This document shows positions 40,035 through 48,212 of a stretch of DNA of 64,000 bases, piece by piece. Below the pieces are notes generated by a model. It had not been told where the DNA came from and made no database searches. It saw nothing but the letters and a program-made list of their open reading frames with translations. The translations under genes were made by a program, and so were the position numbers. The DNA is from Fibrobacter sp. Lineage in GTDB: Bacteria > Fibrobacterota > Fibrobacteria > Fibrobacterales > Fibrobacteraceae. Location: positions 1 through 64,000 of the forward strand of contig JAKSIC010000003.1 of assembly GCA_024399015.1 (NCBI GenBank), read 5' to 3'. Numbering within the stretch: position 1 is the first letter of the stretch; every line of letters begins with the position of its first letter.

Positions 40035-40763
40035 ATGGCAGAAAGATACAAGATACTGATTGTCGAAGATGAAGAAATCATCCGCTTCGGGTTGCAGGAC
40101 AACTTCGAAATGGAAAACTACATCGTCGAAACAGCGGTTGATGGAGAAGAAGCCATTGAAAAGGCAGATACCTTTTTGCCTCATTTGATCCTGTTGGATT
40201 TGATGATTCCGAAAAAGAGCGGTTTTGAAGTATGCCGTTACGTCAGAAAAAAGCATCCGGAATGTTTGATTATCATGCTCACTGCAAAAACCGAAGAAAC
40301 CAGCAAGGTTGCAGGTCTTGAAATGGGTGCTGATGATTACGTCACCAAACCGTTCTCCATTTTGGAACTTTTGGCCCGAGTCAAGGCGTTCCTCCGTAGA
40401 TTCTCGGCACAGCAAGCTGCCACAGAAGCTGCTATAGCTGAAGCAGCTCAGATACCGGAATGCCTTGATTTCTTTGACATCCACATTGACATCAAGAGAT
40501 TTGAAGCTACGAAAAACGGAGTCCCACTGGATTTGACAAACAGAGAATTTCAGGTTCTCAAGTACTTCTGGAACCATAAGGGTGATGTTATCACTCGTGA
40601 AGAACTCCTCAAGGAAATCTGGGGATTCACAGATGAGAACATGCCGTCCACCAGAACAATTGACAACCACATAGTTACCCTTCGAAAGAAAATCGAAGAC
40701 GATCAAACAAACCCCAAAATCATAATTTCTGTACGAGGAGCCGGTTACAAGCTTGATGTGTAA
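40035..40763 (+). CDS. OmpR/PhoB-family response regulator
   Basis: 242 residues. Receiver domain with acidic pocket EDEE (11-14), phospho-acceptor Asp 55 (LLDLMIP) and Lys in VTKPF (about 107), an Ala/Glu-rich linker (about 125-145), then a winged-helix DNA-binding domain (LTNREFQVLKYFWNH, VRGAGYKL). All phosphotransfer residues are present. Cognate partner of the kinase just upstream. Its gene stop overlaps the next start by 8 bp, so the PQQ-propeller protein is co-produced. Confidence 0.95.
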   Translation: MAERYKILIVEDEEIIRFGLQDNFEMENYIVETAVDGEEAIEKADTFLPHLILLDLMIPKKSGFEVCRYVRKKHPECLIIMLTAKTEETSKVAGLEMGADDYVTKPFSILELLARVKAFLRRFSAQQAATEAAIAEAAQIPECLDFFDIHIDIKRFEATKNGVPLDLTNREFQVLKYFWNHKGDVITREELLKEIWGFTDENMPSTRTIDNHIVTLRKKIEDDQTNPKIIISVRGAGYKLDV

Positions 40764-43281
40764 TTCCAAGAACATAAACTGGATTACCAAAGCCATCGGT
40801 CTAATGGCGGTTTTCTGCTTATGCCTCGCAGCGAACGTTTCTGCTGGTTCCCAAGAATCAGCTATTCAGGAAGCGATTTACCTGTTTGAAATGAAAGGCG
40901 AAAACTCCGAAGCCATTCGAATTCTTGAAAAGGTTGCAAACAACGGCGACAAAGAAGACCGAGAACAAGCGTACTTCTATCTTGGGAAAATTCAGGAACT
41001 GGCAGGCAATAAAAACTCGTCTAATTTTTACTACCAACAAAGCCTTTCCAGAACCACGGAAACAGCAAAAGCATACTGGCTTTCTGAACGAGAAGCTGCA
41101 ACAAATCAGCAGCCCGAAAGCCTCCAGAAAAAGCATATTTCCCTAAAGGGACATATCCTTGCCGTGTATGGATCCAACCCGGCCTTCATTCATTTCAAGG
41201 ACGGCAGTATTCGTAAAATCGAAGATGACAAGTTAACGAACATACCATTCGTTCTGCCTGCCAATGCAACCATTCTGAGCATCACGACTAAAGGAATTTG
41301 GTATCAATCCGAGTTCAAGGATTCACTGTATTTCCAGTCTATGTTTACTGGAAAAATCATCCGTAACTACGAGATTACAGAAATTTTAAGTTTTGCGGAA
41401 AACGGGGAAGAAGCCGTTGCTGTTACAGAAAAATCCCTGTTTATTTTCAACAAGAAAAACACCACCGTACAAATTCCTGAAAAATACAATCATTGTCGTG
41501 CCGCAGGATATTTCCGCGCAACCAACGAATACATTCTTGACTGCCCGGACAATGCCCTTCATTTTATTTCTTCCGAAGATGGAACCGAGCACAGGGTGAT
41601 TGCTCAATTTGACATCATCCAGAAGCTTTTGCTAGACAAGCAGTATCTTTACCTAACATCGGCAAACAATCTGTACTGCTACATGCCCAAGCACAGCACC
41701 TCCCCCATTTGGAAAGTTTCCGTAAATAACGTGGAGAACATTCTTTCCTTTGGTAGCAGCATAGCTCTTCTTGAAGCCTCCGGCAAGGTTTTACTCATTG
41801 ACAAGACAACCGGGTTCACTAAGGCATCCATACGTAGCGACGCATCAACAATACATCCGCTAGCCCAAGGAACATTGGGACTTTTCTCTAGCGAAGGTTC
41901 CATCACAACTGTGGATACCTTGTTACGCCCCCTATGGAACTTCAATTTTGCAAAGCCCATTGTATTTCCGCCCATACACACAAACGGAAACATTTATCTG
42001 TACTTTGGCGATAACAAGCTCCGTGCAATTGCCCCCCAATACTACGGGAAAAAACAACTTCTCTCCGAGGTTCTGGTAAAGGATATTGCACAACTTGTTG
42101 AAGATGAACAATGGGAAGATATTCCTCAGCAACTCGATTCCTTATTTGCTATAGAACCTGGTAATGCAGAAGCCTGGTTCTTTAAAGCTCTGTATCTTGA
42201 AAAGACGAAAGGTTCCGAAAAGGAAAAACAAAAAGCTTGGTCAGAAGCCGTTCGTTTGTCTGCAAGCAACCCTCAAATCACCCAATATATTCTTAATCGT
42301 TATGGGAAAGCCATCGGAGCAAAATTCGTCAGTTTGCTTCCAATTTCTCCCAAAACAAAATATCCGCAGTTCTTCAGCAACAAGCGAAACCTTTTCACTC
42401 TTGATCCTGCAGCCAACAGACTTCTCTGCATAAACACTGACAACGGAGACCTCCGTTGGGCAAGAAATGTGGGAAAGCTAGATGAAAGTCCTTCCATTGC
42501 AAACAACGACAACATTCTCGTTATCGCATCGGGCTATGCGCTATCCATTTTCGATCTAACACGAGATGGAGCCCCCACAACCGTTCAATTACCAGGCAAG
42601 GCCTTCGAAGCCCAAGTCTCCGACAACGCAATCTATGTCTCTACCTGGAACGGTTTTTTGCTTAAAATTGCAGGCAGCGAAAACAAGCTTGTTTGGTCTA
42701 GAAAGATTTTTTCTGTTCCTTTCCTAATGGCTAAAAACGGAAGCCGGTTGCACCTCAGTAATTTGGAAGGCGAAATCGTAGAAATTGACGATAGTGAAGG
42801 ACAAGTAAAGGAAGGTTCCTCAAGAAAGATTGCAGGAGCAGTCACCCACATTGCCAGCGTCGATTCTATTCTCATTACCGCCACAAATTCAAACAAATTA
42901 AATCTTCTGAATCTCAATTATGCAGACAGAAGCCCCTCACAAATTCTTCTCGAGTCTGCAGTCACGTCATTATCCCTGATAAATGATAAGAATGAGCAAA
43001 AGTTCCTTGTCGGCCTTGCTGACCAGTCTATTTTGCTTTACACAATCTCTGGAGCCCCTATCTGGAAATTCCAGGGCAAGAATTCCATTTTCACCAAGCC
43101 TTATATCAAGGATGGAGAAGCATGGATTGACCAGGGAAATGAAGTTGTCGCCATATCATTAAAAGATGGCACCATCAGCCGTAAATTCAGCACTCCAGGT
43201 GGAGCTGGATCCCCATTCGTAACGGGTCACACCCTCTTCAGCGCCTCCCCAAAAAGGCTTCTTTACGGATTTTCTCTGTAA
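40756..43281 (+). CDS. Secreted TPR / PQQ-like beta-propeller protein
   Basis: 841 residues. Signal peptide (about 10-30, ending NVSAG), TPR-like helices (about 35-110), a first beta-propeller-like region (about 125-440), a second TPR-like insert (VEDEQWEDIPQQLDSLFAIEPGNAEAWFFKALYLEK, here about 455-500), and a second propeller with PQQ-type blades (GDLRWARNVGK, NKLVWSRKIF, GAPIWKFQGK). The ATG at 40756 lies inside the end of the response regulator gene. It closes the 33.5-43.3 kb run. Possible periplasmic scaffold or ligand-sensing partner of the kinase; not assigned. Confidence 0.7.
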   Translation: MCNSKNINWITKAIGLMAVFCLCLAANVSAGSQESAIQEAIYLFEMKGENSEAIRILEKVANNGDKEDREQAYFYLGKIQELAGNKNSSNFYYQQSLSRTTETAKAYWLSEREAATNQQPESLQKKHISLKGHILAVYGSNPAFIHFKDGSIRKIEDDKLTNIPFVLPANATILSITTKGIWYQSEFKDSLYFQSMFTGKIIRNYEITEILSFAENGEEAVAVTEKSLFIFNKKNTTVQIPEKYNHCRAAGYFRATNEYILDCPDNALHFISSEDGTEHRVIAQFDIIQKLLLDKQYLYLTSANNLYCYMPKHSTSPIWKVSVNNVENILSFGSSIALLEASGKVLLIDKTTGFTKASIRSDASTIHPLAQGTLGLFSSEGSITTVDTLLRPLWNFNFAKPIVFPPIHTNGNIYLYFGDNKLRAIAPQYYGKKQLLSEVLVKDIAQLVEDEQWEDIPQQLDSLFAIEPGNAEAWFFKALYLEKTKGSEKEKQKAWSEAVRLSASNPQITQYILNRYGKAIGAKFVSLLPISPKTKYPQFFSNKRNLFTLDPAANRLLCINTDNGDLRWARNVGKLDESPSIANNDNILVIASGYALSIFDLTRDGAPTTVQLPGKAFEAQVSDNAIYVSTWNGFLLKIAGSENKLVWSRKIFSVPFLMAKNGSRLHLSNLEGEIVEIDDSEGQVKEGSSRKIAGAVTHIASVDSILITATNSNKLNLLNLNYADRSPSQILLESAVTSLSLINDKNEQKFLVGLADQSILLYTISGAPIWKFQGKNSIFTKPYIKDGEAWIDQGNEVVAISLKDGTISRKFSTPGGAGSPFVTGHTLFSASPKRLLYGFSL

Positions 43282-43391
43282 TATCGTAAAAACAGGCCTT
43301 TTTCCTATACATTTTTTGTAGTGTAAAAAAAAATTGGTGGTTTTTTCTATTAAAACACACTAAATTTCTTTACAAATACACACACGGATAA

Positions 43392-45161
43392 ATGATGAGC
43401 TTTTACAATTTTTTAAACAAGTTTTTCGTAGGGACAATCGCATTGAGCGCCCTTTTCCTCGTTGCCTGCAATGAGGAGAAAAAGGAAGTTGCCGAAAGCG
43501 AAGATTCTGAATATCCCCGTAACGAAACCCTGTATGTTGGTGGCTTTGACTGGGCACCGCCGTCCTCCTTTAATCCCCTTGACTACGACCCGAATTTCCC
43601 GACCGACGGTAACTGCCGTTTGAGTTACGAAGCACTGTTAGCATATAACCAGCTCTCTGGTGAATTGGAACCTATGCTCGCAGACAGCTATACGGTCAAG
43701 GACACACATATTTCCGTCCATCTTGACCCGAGGGCAAAGTGGAGCAACGGCCAACCGGTTACCGTGGACGACGTTGTCTACACCTTCCACATCGACTCTT
43801 TGCTTCCCACGTCCCGTCATGGAAACTGGAAATTCCTTAGCAAGATTACTGCCGACAACGACAATAATATCGAGTTCCACTTTAGCCAAATCAAGAACCC
43901 GCTCATCATCTTGAACGCTATTGCTGAGACCTCTATTTTGCCGAAGTCCGTATTCGAGCCGTTAATCCAGAGTGCCAAGTCCGGCAAGGGTTACGACATG
44001 AACAAGATTACCGAATTCAAGAACGACTCCGTTCCGGTAATTTCTGGCCCGTACAATCTGAAGACCTTCTCTCCTGAACAGATTGTTCTGGAACGTAACG
44101 ACAACTACTGGGGCAACGCCAAGTACAATGGTCAGAAGCCGACTCCTAAGTACATCATTCATTCTTTGTACAACGGCAACAACCATTTCAACAGCGCAAT
44201 GACCAAGGGCCACCTGGACATTTCCGCAGTCTTCCTGCCCCGCATCTGGGACAAGGCCAAGGACAGCATTCGCGCTTGGAGCCGTAACGAGCCCTACCAT
44301 CAGCCGGGTTCTATTACCACGCTCTTTATCGAACATCAGCGTGAGCCGTTCAATGACGTCGCCATCCGTCGCGCCATGATGCACGCCATCAACTTCGAAA
44401 AGATCAAGTCCCGTGCAGTTTCCAACTACACCCCCGCAATCCAGTCCGGATTCATCCTGCCCTTCGGCAACGAAGCAAAGTACTTCGTCAAGGAAGACGC
44501 AGAAAAGTACGGTTACAGCTACGATGCAGAAAAGGCTAAGGCTATCCTTACCGAAGCTGGCTATAGTTGGAATGCAGAAGGCAAGCTCCTCGACAAGAAG
44601 GGCAACCCCGTCCGCAAGTTCACCATTGAATGTCCGCAAGGCTGGACCGACTGGGAAGACGCAATCAAGGTTATCGTGGAATCCTTCAAGGAAATCGGTC
44701 TTTCTGCAGAAGAAAAGTTTGTGGACTACGCCGTTTGGGACAAAGACCTCCGTCTCGGAACCTTCGACCTCGCCATGAAGACTCAGACCGCAGAACTTTC
44801 CGCAGCAACTCCGTGGAACCGTTTCGAACAAGTTATGGGAAGCAGTTCCTACAAGCCCATGGGCGAAGAAGCCTTCTCCAACCAAGGCCGCTACCAGAAC
44901 GTTGAAGCAGACAAGCTGATTCTTAAGATTCCTGGTATGACCAACGAAAAGGAACTGGCCGAAGCCTATCGCGAACTGAACAAGATCTTTATGGAAACCA
45001 TTCCGGTGCTGCCGGTAATGTACCGCCCCACACAGTACTACCAGTTCTCCACTAAGTATTGGACCAACTTCCCCACAGAAGAAAACCCCTACGCTCCGCC
45101 GCAGATTTTGATTGTCGCAGCCGGCGTCAAGGCTCTCTGGGGCATCAAGCCCGCCAAGTAG
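43392..45161 (+). CDS. Family 5 peptide-binding lipoprotein of an ABC transporter
   Basis: 589 residues. The signal peptide ends with lipobox LVAC (Cys 26), then SBP_bac_5 (oligopeptide/nickel-type) domains with PNFPTDGNCRLSYEALLAYN, WSNGQPVTVDDVVYTFH and AIRRAMMHAINFEKI. The function is solute capture for import. No permease or ATPase gene is adjacent, so it is an orphan that must pair with a distant transporter. Two ATGs stand in tandem at the start. A 110-bp AT-rich upstream interval holds the promoter; I could not place it firmly. A terminator follows. Confidence 0.9.
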   Translation: MMSFYNFLNKFFVGTIALSALFLVACNEEKKEVAESEDSEYPRNETLYVGGFDWAPPSSFNPLDYDPNFPTDGNCRLSYEALLAYNQLSGELEPMLADSYTVKDTHISVHLDPRAKWSNGQPVTVDDVVYTFHIDSLLPTSRHGNWKFLSKITADNDNNIEFHFSQIKNPLIILNAIAETSILPKSVFEPLIQSAKSGKGYDMNKITEFKNDSVPVISGPYNLKTFSPEQIVLERNDNYWGNAKYNGQKPTPKYIIHSLYNGNNHFNSAMTKGHLDISAVFLPRIWDKAKDSIRAWSRNEPYHQPGSITTLFIEHQREPFNDVAIRRAMMHAINFEKIKSRAVSNYTPAIQSGFILPFGNEAKYFVKEDAEKYGYSYDAEKAKAILTEAGYSWNAEGKLLDKKGNPVRKFTIECPQGWTDWEDAIKVIVESFKEIGLSAEEKFVDYAVWDKDLRLGTFDLAMKTQTAELSAATPWNRFEQVMGSSSYKPMGEEAFSNQGRYQNVEADKLILKIPGMTNEKELAEAYRELNKIFMETIPVLPVMYRPTQYYQFSTKYWTNFPTEENPYAPPQILIVAAGVKALWGIKPAK

Positions 45162-45184
45162 TCCAAACATTAACTTTTCTTTTC

Positions 45185-45215
45185 AAAAAACGCTCTTATG
45201 GGGCGTTTTTTTTGC
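45185..45215 (+). terminator. Terminator of the peptide-binding lipoprotein gene
   Basis: AAAAAACGCTC (45185-45195) pairs with GGGCGTTTTTT (45201-45211) around TTATG, ending in a run of eight T. Confidence 0.88.
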
Positions 45216-45248
45216 TTTTTCGCCCTAAAATATCTATTTTTCGCACAG

Positions 45249-45262
45249 CACTATTTATAGTG
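45249..45262. promoter_or_regulatory. Inverted repeat covering the pssA ribosome-binding region
   Basis: CACTAT-TT-ATAGTG (45249-45262) directly abuts the GGAGG of pssA. It contains a TATAGT-like box. It could be an operator, or, in RNA, a weak hairpin next to the ribosome-binding site. Confidence 0.3.
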
Positions 45263-45272
45263 GAGGATTTGA

Positions 45273-46079
45273 ATGGGTAAGACACGTTTTATTTTGCCGA
45301 ATGCATTTACCAGCATGAATTTTTTGTTGGGTGTCTTTGCAATTTGCTGGGTGACCGGAGCTTTCAGTTCTTTCACAAGTTCTGACCCGATCCGTATGGG
45401 CGCTTACTTCATTATTCTTTGCGCACTTCTTGACAAGCTGGACGGCTTCGCTGCTCGTCTGGTTCATGCAAGCTCTGAATTTGGCGCTCAGTTCGACAGC
45501 CTCGCCGACTTGATTGCCTTCGGCGTAGCCCCCGCATTCACCGTTTTCTTTACTTATAAGACCGTTGCTCCGGAATCCTGGTTCCAGACCAACGCAGTTC
45601 TTTTGATTGTCGTATTCGCTATCTACGTGCTCTGTGCAGCAATGCGTTTGGCAAAGTATAATGCATGCGACTCCGACACCTACCACCACCATTTCTCCGG
45701 TCTTCCGTCCACCTTCGCTGGTGCAATCAACGCCGTGCTGGTGGTCTACCTCAAGTCCAAGGGTGTCTTCACTGCAGACAGCGCTTTGATCTACGTTCCG
45801 CTTTTCGTAATGCTGATCACCGGTCTCCTTATGGTGAGCCCGCTGTTCTTGCCCAAACTCCAGCCCCGCAAGAATGCAGCCTTCAATACTTTCCAGGCTG
45901 TTATGATCGTCATTACCTACATCTGCGGTTTCACATTCGTTTCCGAAGGCATTCCCTTCGTTACCGAATACATCTTGCTCCTGATGGCCAGCTACATCGT
46001 CATTGGTTTTGGCGTAGGCATCGCAAAGCGCAAGGAAATCATTGCAGAAGCAGAAGCTGAAGCAGCTCAGAAGAAATAA
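45273..46079 (+). CDS. pssA: CDP-diacylglycerol-serine O-phosphatidyltransferase
   Basis: Inner-membrane CDP-alcohol phosphatidyltransferase making phosphatidylserine, the precursor of phosphatidylethanolamine. The 268 residues hold the full motif D-x2-D-G-x2-A-R-x8-G-x3-D-x3-D (DKLDGFAARL...EFGAQFDSLAD, about 54-79) and six to eight membrane helices. The length and motif placement near the N-terminus suit PssA rather than PgsA. GGAGG precedes the ATG. Monocistronic between two terminators. A psd gene is not in view. Confidence 0.9.
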   Translation: MGKTRFILPNAFTSMNFLLGVFAICWVTGAFSSFTSSDPIRMGAYFIILCALLDKLDGFAARLVHASSEFGAQFDSLADLIAFGVAPAFTVFFTYKTVAPESWFQTNAVLLIVVFAIYVLCAAMRLAKYNACDSDTYHHHFSGLPSTFAGAINAVLVVYLKSKGVFTADSALIYVPLFVMLITGLLMVSPLFLPKLQPRKNAAFNTFQAVMIVITYICGFTFVSEGIPFVTEYILLLMASYIVIGFGVGIAKRKEIIAEAEAEAAQKK

Positions 46080-46110
46080 GTCTCAAGAACGTCTTCAAAA
46101 TTTTAAAAGA

Positions 46111-46143
46111 GCTCCTGGTAAAACCAGGGGCCTTTTCTTTTTT
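46111..46143 (+). terminator. Terminator of pssA
   Basis: GCTCCTGG (46111-46118) pairs with CCAGGGGC (46124-46131) around TAAAA and is followed by CTTTTCTTTTTT. It lies 31 bp after the pssA stop. Confidence 0.9.
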
Positions 46144-46179
46144 ATTCAAAGACTTTAGATAATGGTGAGTGAGGAATGA

Positions 46180-46881
46180 TTACAAGGTCTGCAGAAATTT
46201 CACAAAGGATTCACCAAAGCGATCAAACAGAGCCTCTAGGGACATTCTAGGCAATTCGAGAGTAACGCATTCCAAGGGCTTTCCAGAGGCTGTACGTTCC
46301 TTGCACCAAGTGCCAAGGCTTCCTGGTGTAGGATAGCCTATATCGGCCTGCCAAGGCAGACTGAAGCATTCACACAGGCTATCAACCAAAGCCGTCTTTT
46401 CAGGGGCGTCTACGCAGGCTATGGGGGCATGCATGGAAACGATGGATTTGGGCTGAAGCGTTTGAATTAATTCGACGATGGCACGGGTTTCCGGCTCACT
46501 ACCGGTTGCGGAACCTGTCGACAAAAGCGTATCCCTAGGGGCTTCCAAAACAGAACGGGAGGAAACTGCATTTGGCGACCAATTTGATGTCGGAAAATTG
46601 CGGTTGAGATCCACCCCATTGGCATTACCACGGGTCCCTAAGGTCATTCCATCGGGATTTGCACAAAGCACGAAGGCTACGTTTTCAAAAGGCTTACTGA
46701 AGGCACGGAGGGCGCGGCTCAAAAGGAACGTTGTTTCCGGCTCCTCGCCATGAATACCCGCAACCACAAGGATGCGGCACTCGCCCAAGCAAGGAATATA
46801 ATGTATTGGAGCGCCAAGAACGGAACGACCATATTCCTTTAGAGGCAAACGCAAACGTCCACGATTTTCAGGTTCAAACAT
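46180..46881 (-). CDS. MpaA-like M14-family zinc amidase of murein peptides
   Basis: 233 residues, no signal peptide, so cytoplasmic. Metallocarboxypeptidase fold with zinc ligands His 44 and Glu 47 (AGIHGEEPE), a later His in SMHAP (about 149) and catalytic Glu in VTLELP. VDLNRNFP is the substrate-binding block. MpaA cleaves the gamma-D-Glu-diaminopimelate bond of murein tripeptide during cell-wall recycling; the size and HGEEPE motif fit. Third gene of an operon after ruvC and an M15 peptidase (10-bp gap), which supports a cell-wall peptide role. Confidence 0.82.
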   Translation of the reverse strand: MFEPENRGRLRLPLKEYGRSVLGAPIHYIPCLGECRILVVAGIHGEEPETTFLLSRALRAFSKPFENVAFVLCANPDGMTLGTRGNANGVDLNRNFPTSNWSPNAVSSRSVLEAPRDTLLSTGSATGSEPETRAIVELIQTLQPKSIVSMHAPIACVDAPEKTALVDSLCECFSLPWQADIGYPTPGSLGTWCKERTASGKPLECVTLELPRMSLEALFDRFGESFVKFLQTL

Positions 46882-46891
46882 CTTTCAAAGC

Positions 46892-47575
46892 CTAGATGAA
46901 ATACGGATAGATGTAATCTTCTGCAAGACGATCCAAATTATCCAGCAAAGCGGATTTGCATGCGATATCTGTACGCTCGTAGATGCGACGAAGTTCTGTC
47001 AAGGAGAAATTCTCCAGGCGTTTTCTGGATGTTGGCAAATGAGCGATATGCCACTGTTCTGGCTGAATTTTTCCACGGCCCGGAACAAAGACTCGGCTAA
47101 AGCCAAAAGCGTCCCCAGAGTCCATTAACTGCGTCAGTTTCTGATGGAAGGGAGCGAACATACCATTACATTCCGCAGGAGTCAACTGAACTTCATAACC
47201 TTCCGGGCAAGCGTTACCATCCACCACATCCAAGTCGGAACCAAGATGATGACGGCTAGCTCCCGGAAGAGCAGACCACGTAAGAATAACATACATCAAT
47301 TTTTCTTCGTCAGCCGGGCGCTCCATAGGAACACCATTTGCATCTAGCAACTTCAATTCACCAGAAGCCTTACGATTCCAAATACTCAACTGACGTTCAA
47401 AAGGCCTATAACCCGATTCCAGGCGAAGAGCGAAGCCATCTTCGGCCAAGCGTTCTTTTAATTTGTTATAAAAAGGAAGGACTTCTTTGTCAACAAAGCA
47501 ACCATCTACATTGACAAAATCAGAAGATTCTACACTTCGAAATCCGAAGCAATCCATCATTGCATTATCGGTCAT
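46892..47575 (-). CDS. VanY-like M15 D-Ala-D-Ala carboxypeptidase
   Basis: 227 residues. M15-family zinc peptidase: S-x-H-x2-G-x3-D motif in ASRHHLGSDLDVVD and C-terminal E-x-W-H in PEQWHIAH, giving the zinc ligands and catalytic Glu. LESGYRPFERQ is the family's substrate-binding Arg region. No signal peptide is visible, so the enzyme appears cytoplasmic and may act on recycled muropeptides instead of the wall, in keeping with the MpaA-like neighbour. Its start overlaps the ruvC stop as ATGA. Confidence 0.82.
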   Translation of the reverse strand: MTDNAMMDCFGFRSVESSDFVNVDGCFVDKEVLPFYNKLKERLAEDGFALRLESGYRPFERQLSIWNRKASGELKLLDANGVPMERPADEEKLMYVILTWSALPGASRHHLGSDLDVVDGNACPEGYEVQLTPAECNGMFAPFHQKLTQLMDSGDAFGFSRVFVPGRGKIQPEQWHIAHLPTSRKRLENFSLTELRRIYERTDIACKSALLDNLDRLAEDYIYPYFI

Positions 47576-48159
47576 TGTATAGTCCCTCCCATTTTTTCAA
47601 TCAAGTCCATCCACTGCTTTGTCGTAGCCTTTTTCTTACGGGAAGCCACGCTAGACTTCTTCTTTGTTGAACCCGCCAATGCCGCCGCCATGGGGGCTGG
47701 ATTTGCATGAGTCCACGCAATGGCCAAAGCATCAGAGGCATCAAGAGGCAAGTCTCCCCTTTCAATTCCAAGACGGGCAAAAATCATATTGGCCACCAGT
47801 TCCTTAGGGGCGTTACCCGTGCCCGTTACAGCCTGTTTCACAACTGTGGGAGGATACTCATTGTAGGTCATCCCTCGGCGCCTACAAGCCACCAGCACCG
47901 CACCGCGGATATGTCCCAACACCAAGGCACTTTTAGGATTCTTGTAGAAGAATACACCTTCCATGCTGAGCGCCTCGGGGCGATACTTATCCAGCAGCTT
48001 TTCCAGTTCCGTAATGATATGCAGCAAGCGGTCTTCCAACGGCTTAGATTCTGAAGCATGAAAAACACCATACTCCAGAACTTTCGGGCAATTTTCGCCC
48101 GTATCTAAAAAAGCATACCCCGTTGTGATGGAACCAGGGTCAATTCCGAGGATAATCAT
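47572..48159 (-). CDS. ruvC: Holliday junction resolvase RuvC
   Basis: Dimeric endonuclease resolving Holliday junctions with RuvAB. The 195 residues carry the acidic catalytic residues Asp 7 (LGIDPGS), Glu 67 (SMEGVFF) and the Asp pair in LDASDALAIA. A C-terminal tail of about 40 residues, rich in Lys and Ser (STKKKSSVASRKKKATTK), is longer than usual. RuvA and RuvB are not adjacent; instead two peptidase genes follow, the first coupled by ATGA. No Shine-Dalgarno; TATTTT lies 6 nt before the ATG. Confidence 0.95.
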   Translation of the reverse strand: MIILGIDPGSITTGYAFLDTGENCPKVLEYGVFHASESKPLEDRLLHIITELEKLLDKYRPEALSMEGVFFYKNPKSALVLGHIRGAVLVACRRRGMTYNEYPPTVVKQAVTGTGNAPKELVANMIFARLGIERGDLPLDASDALAIAWTHANPAPMAAALAGSTKKKSSVASRKKKATTKQWMDLIEKMGGTIQ

Positions 48160-48171
48160 GCTTGAAAAATA
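48160..48171 (-). promoter_or_regulatory. Putative leaderless -10 element of ruvC
   Basis: On the minus strand TATTTT (48166-48171) is followed by TCAAGC and the ruvC ATG. The geometry is the same as at hisF, lpxH and the other genes with TANNTT six bases before ATG. Confidence 0.4.
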
Positions 48172-48212
48172 AAAAATAAACTAGATTTCAAAGAGTAAGA
48201 AAGGAATCCGTT

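Noticed and set aside
43962-45170. 402-codon minus-strand frame opposite the peptide-binding lipoprotein.
   Set aside because: Antisense shadow of a clear SBP family 5 gene.
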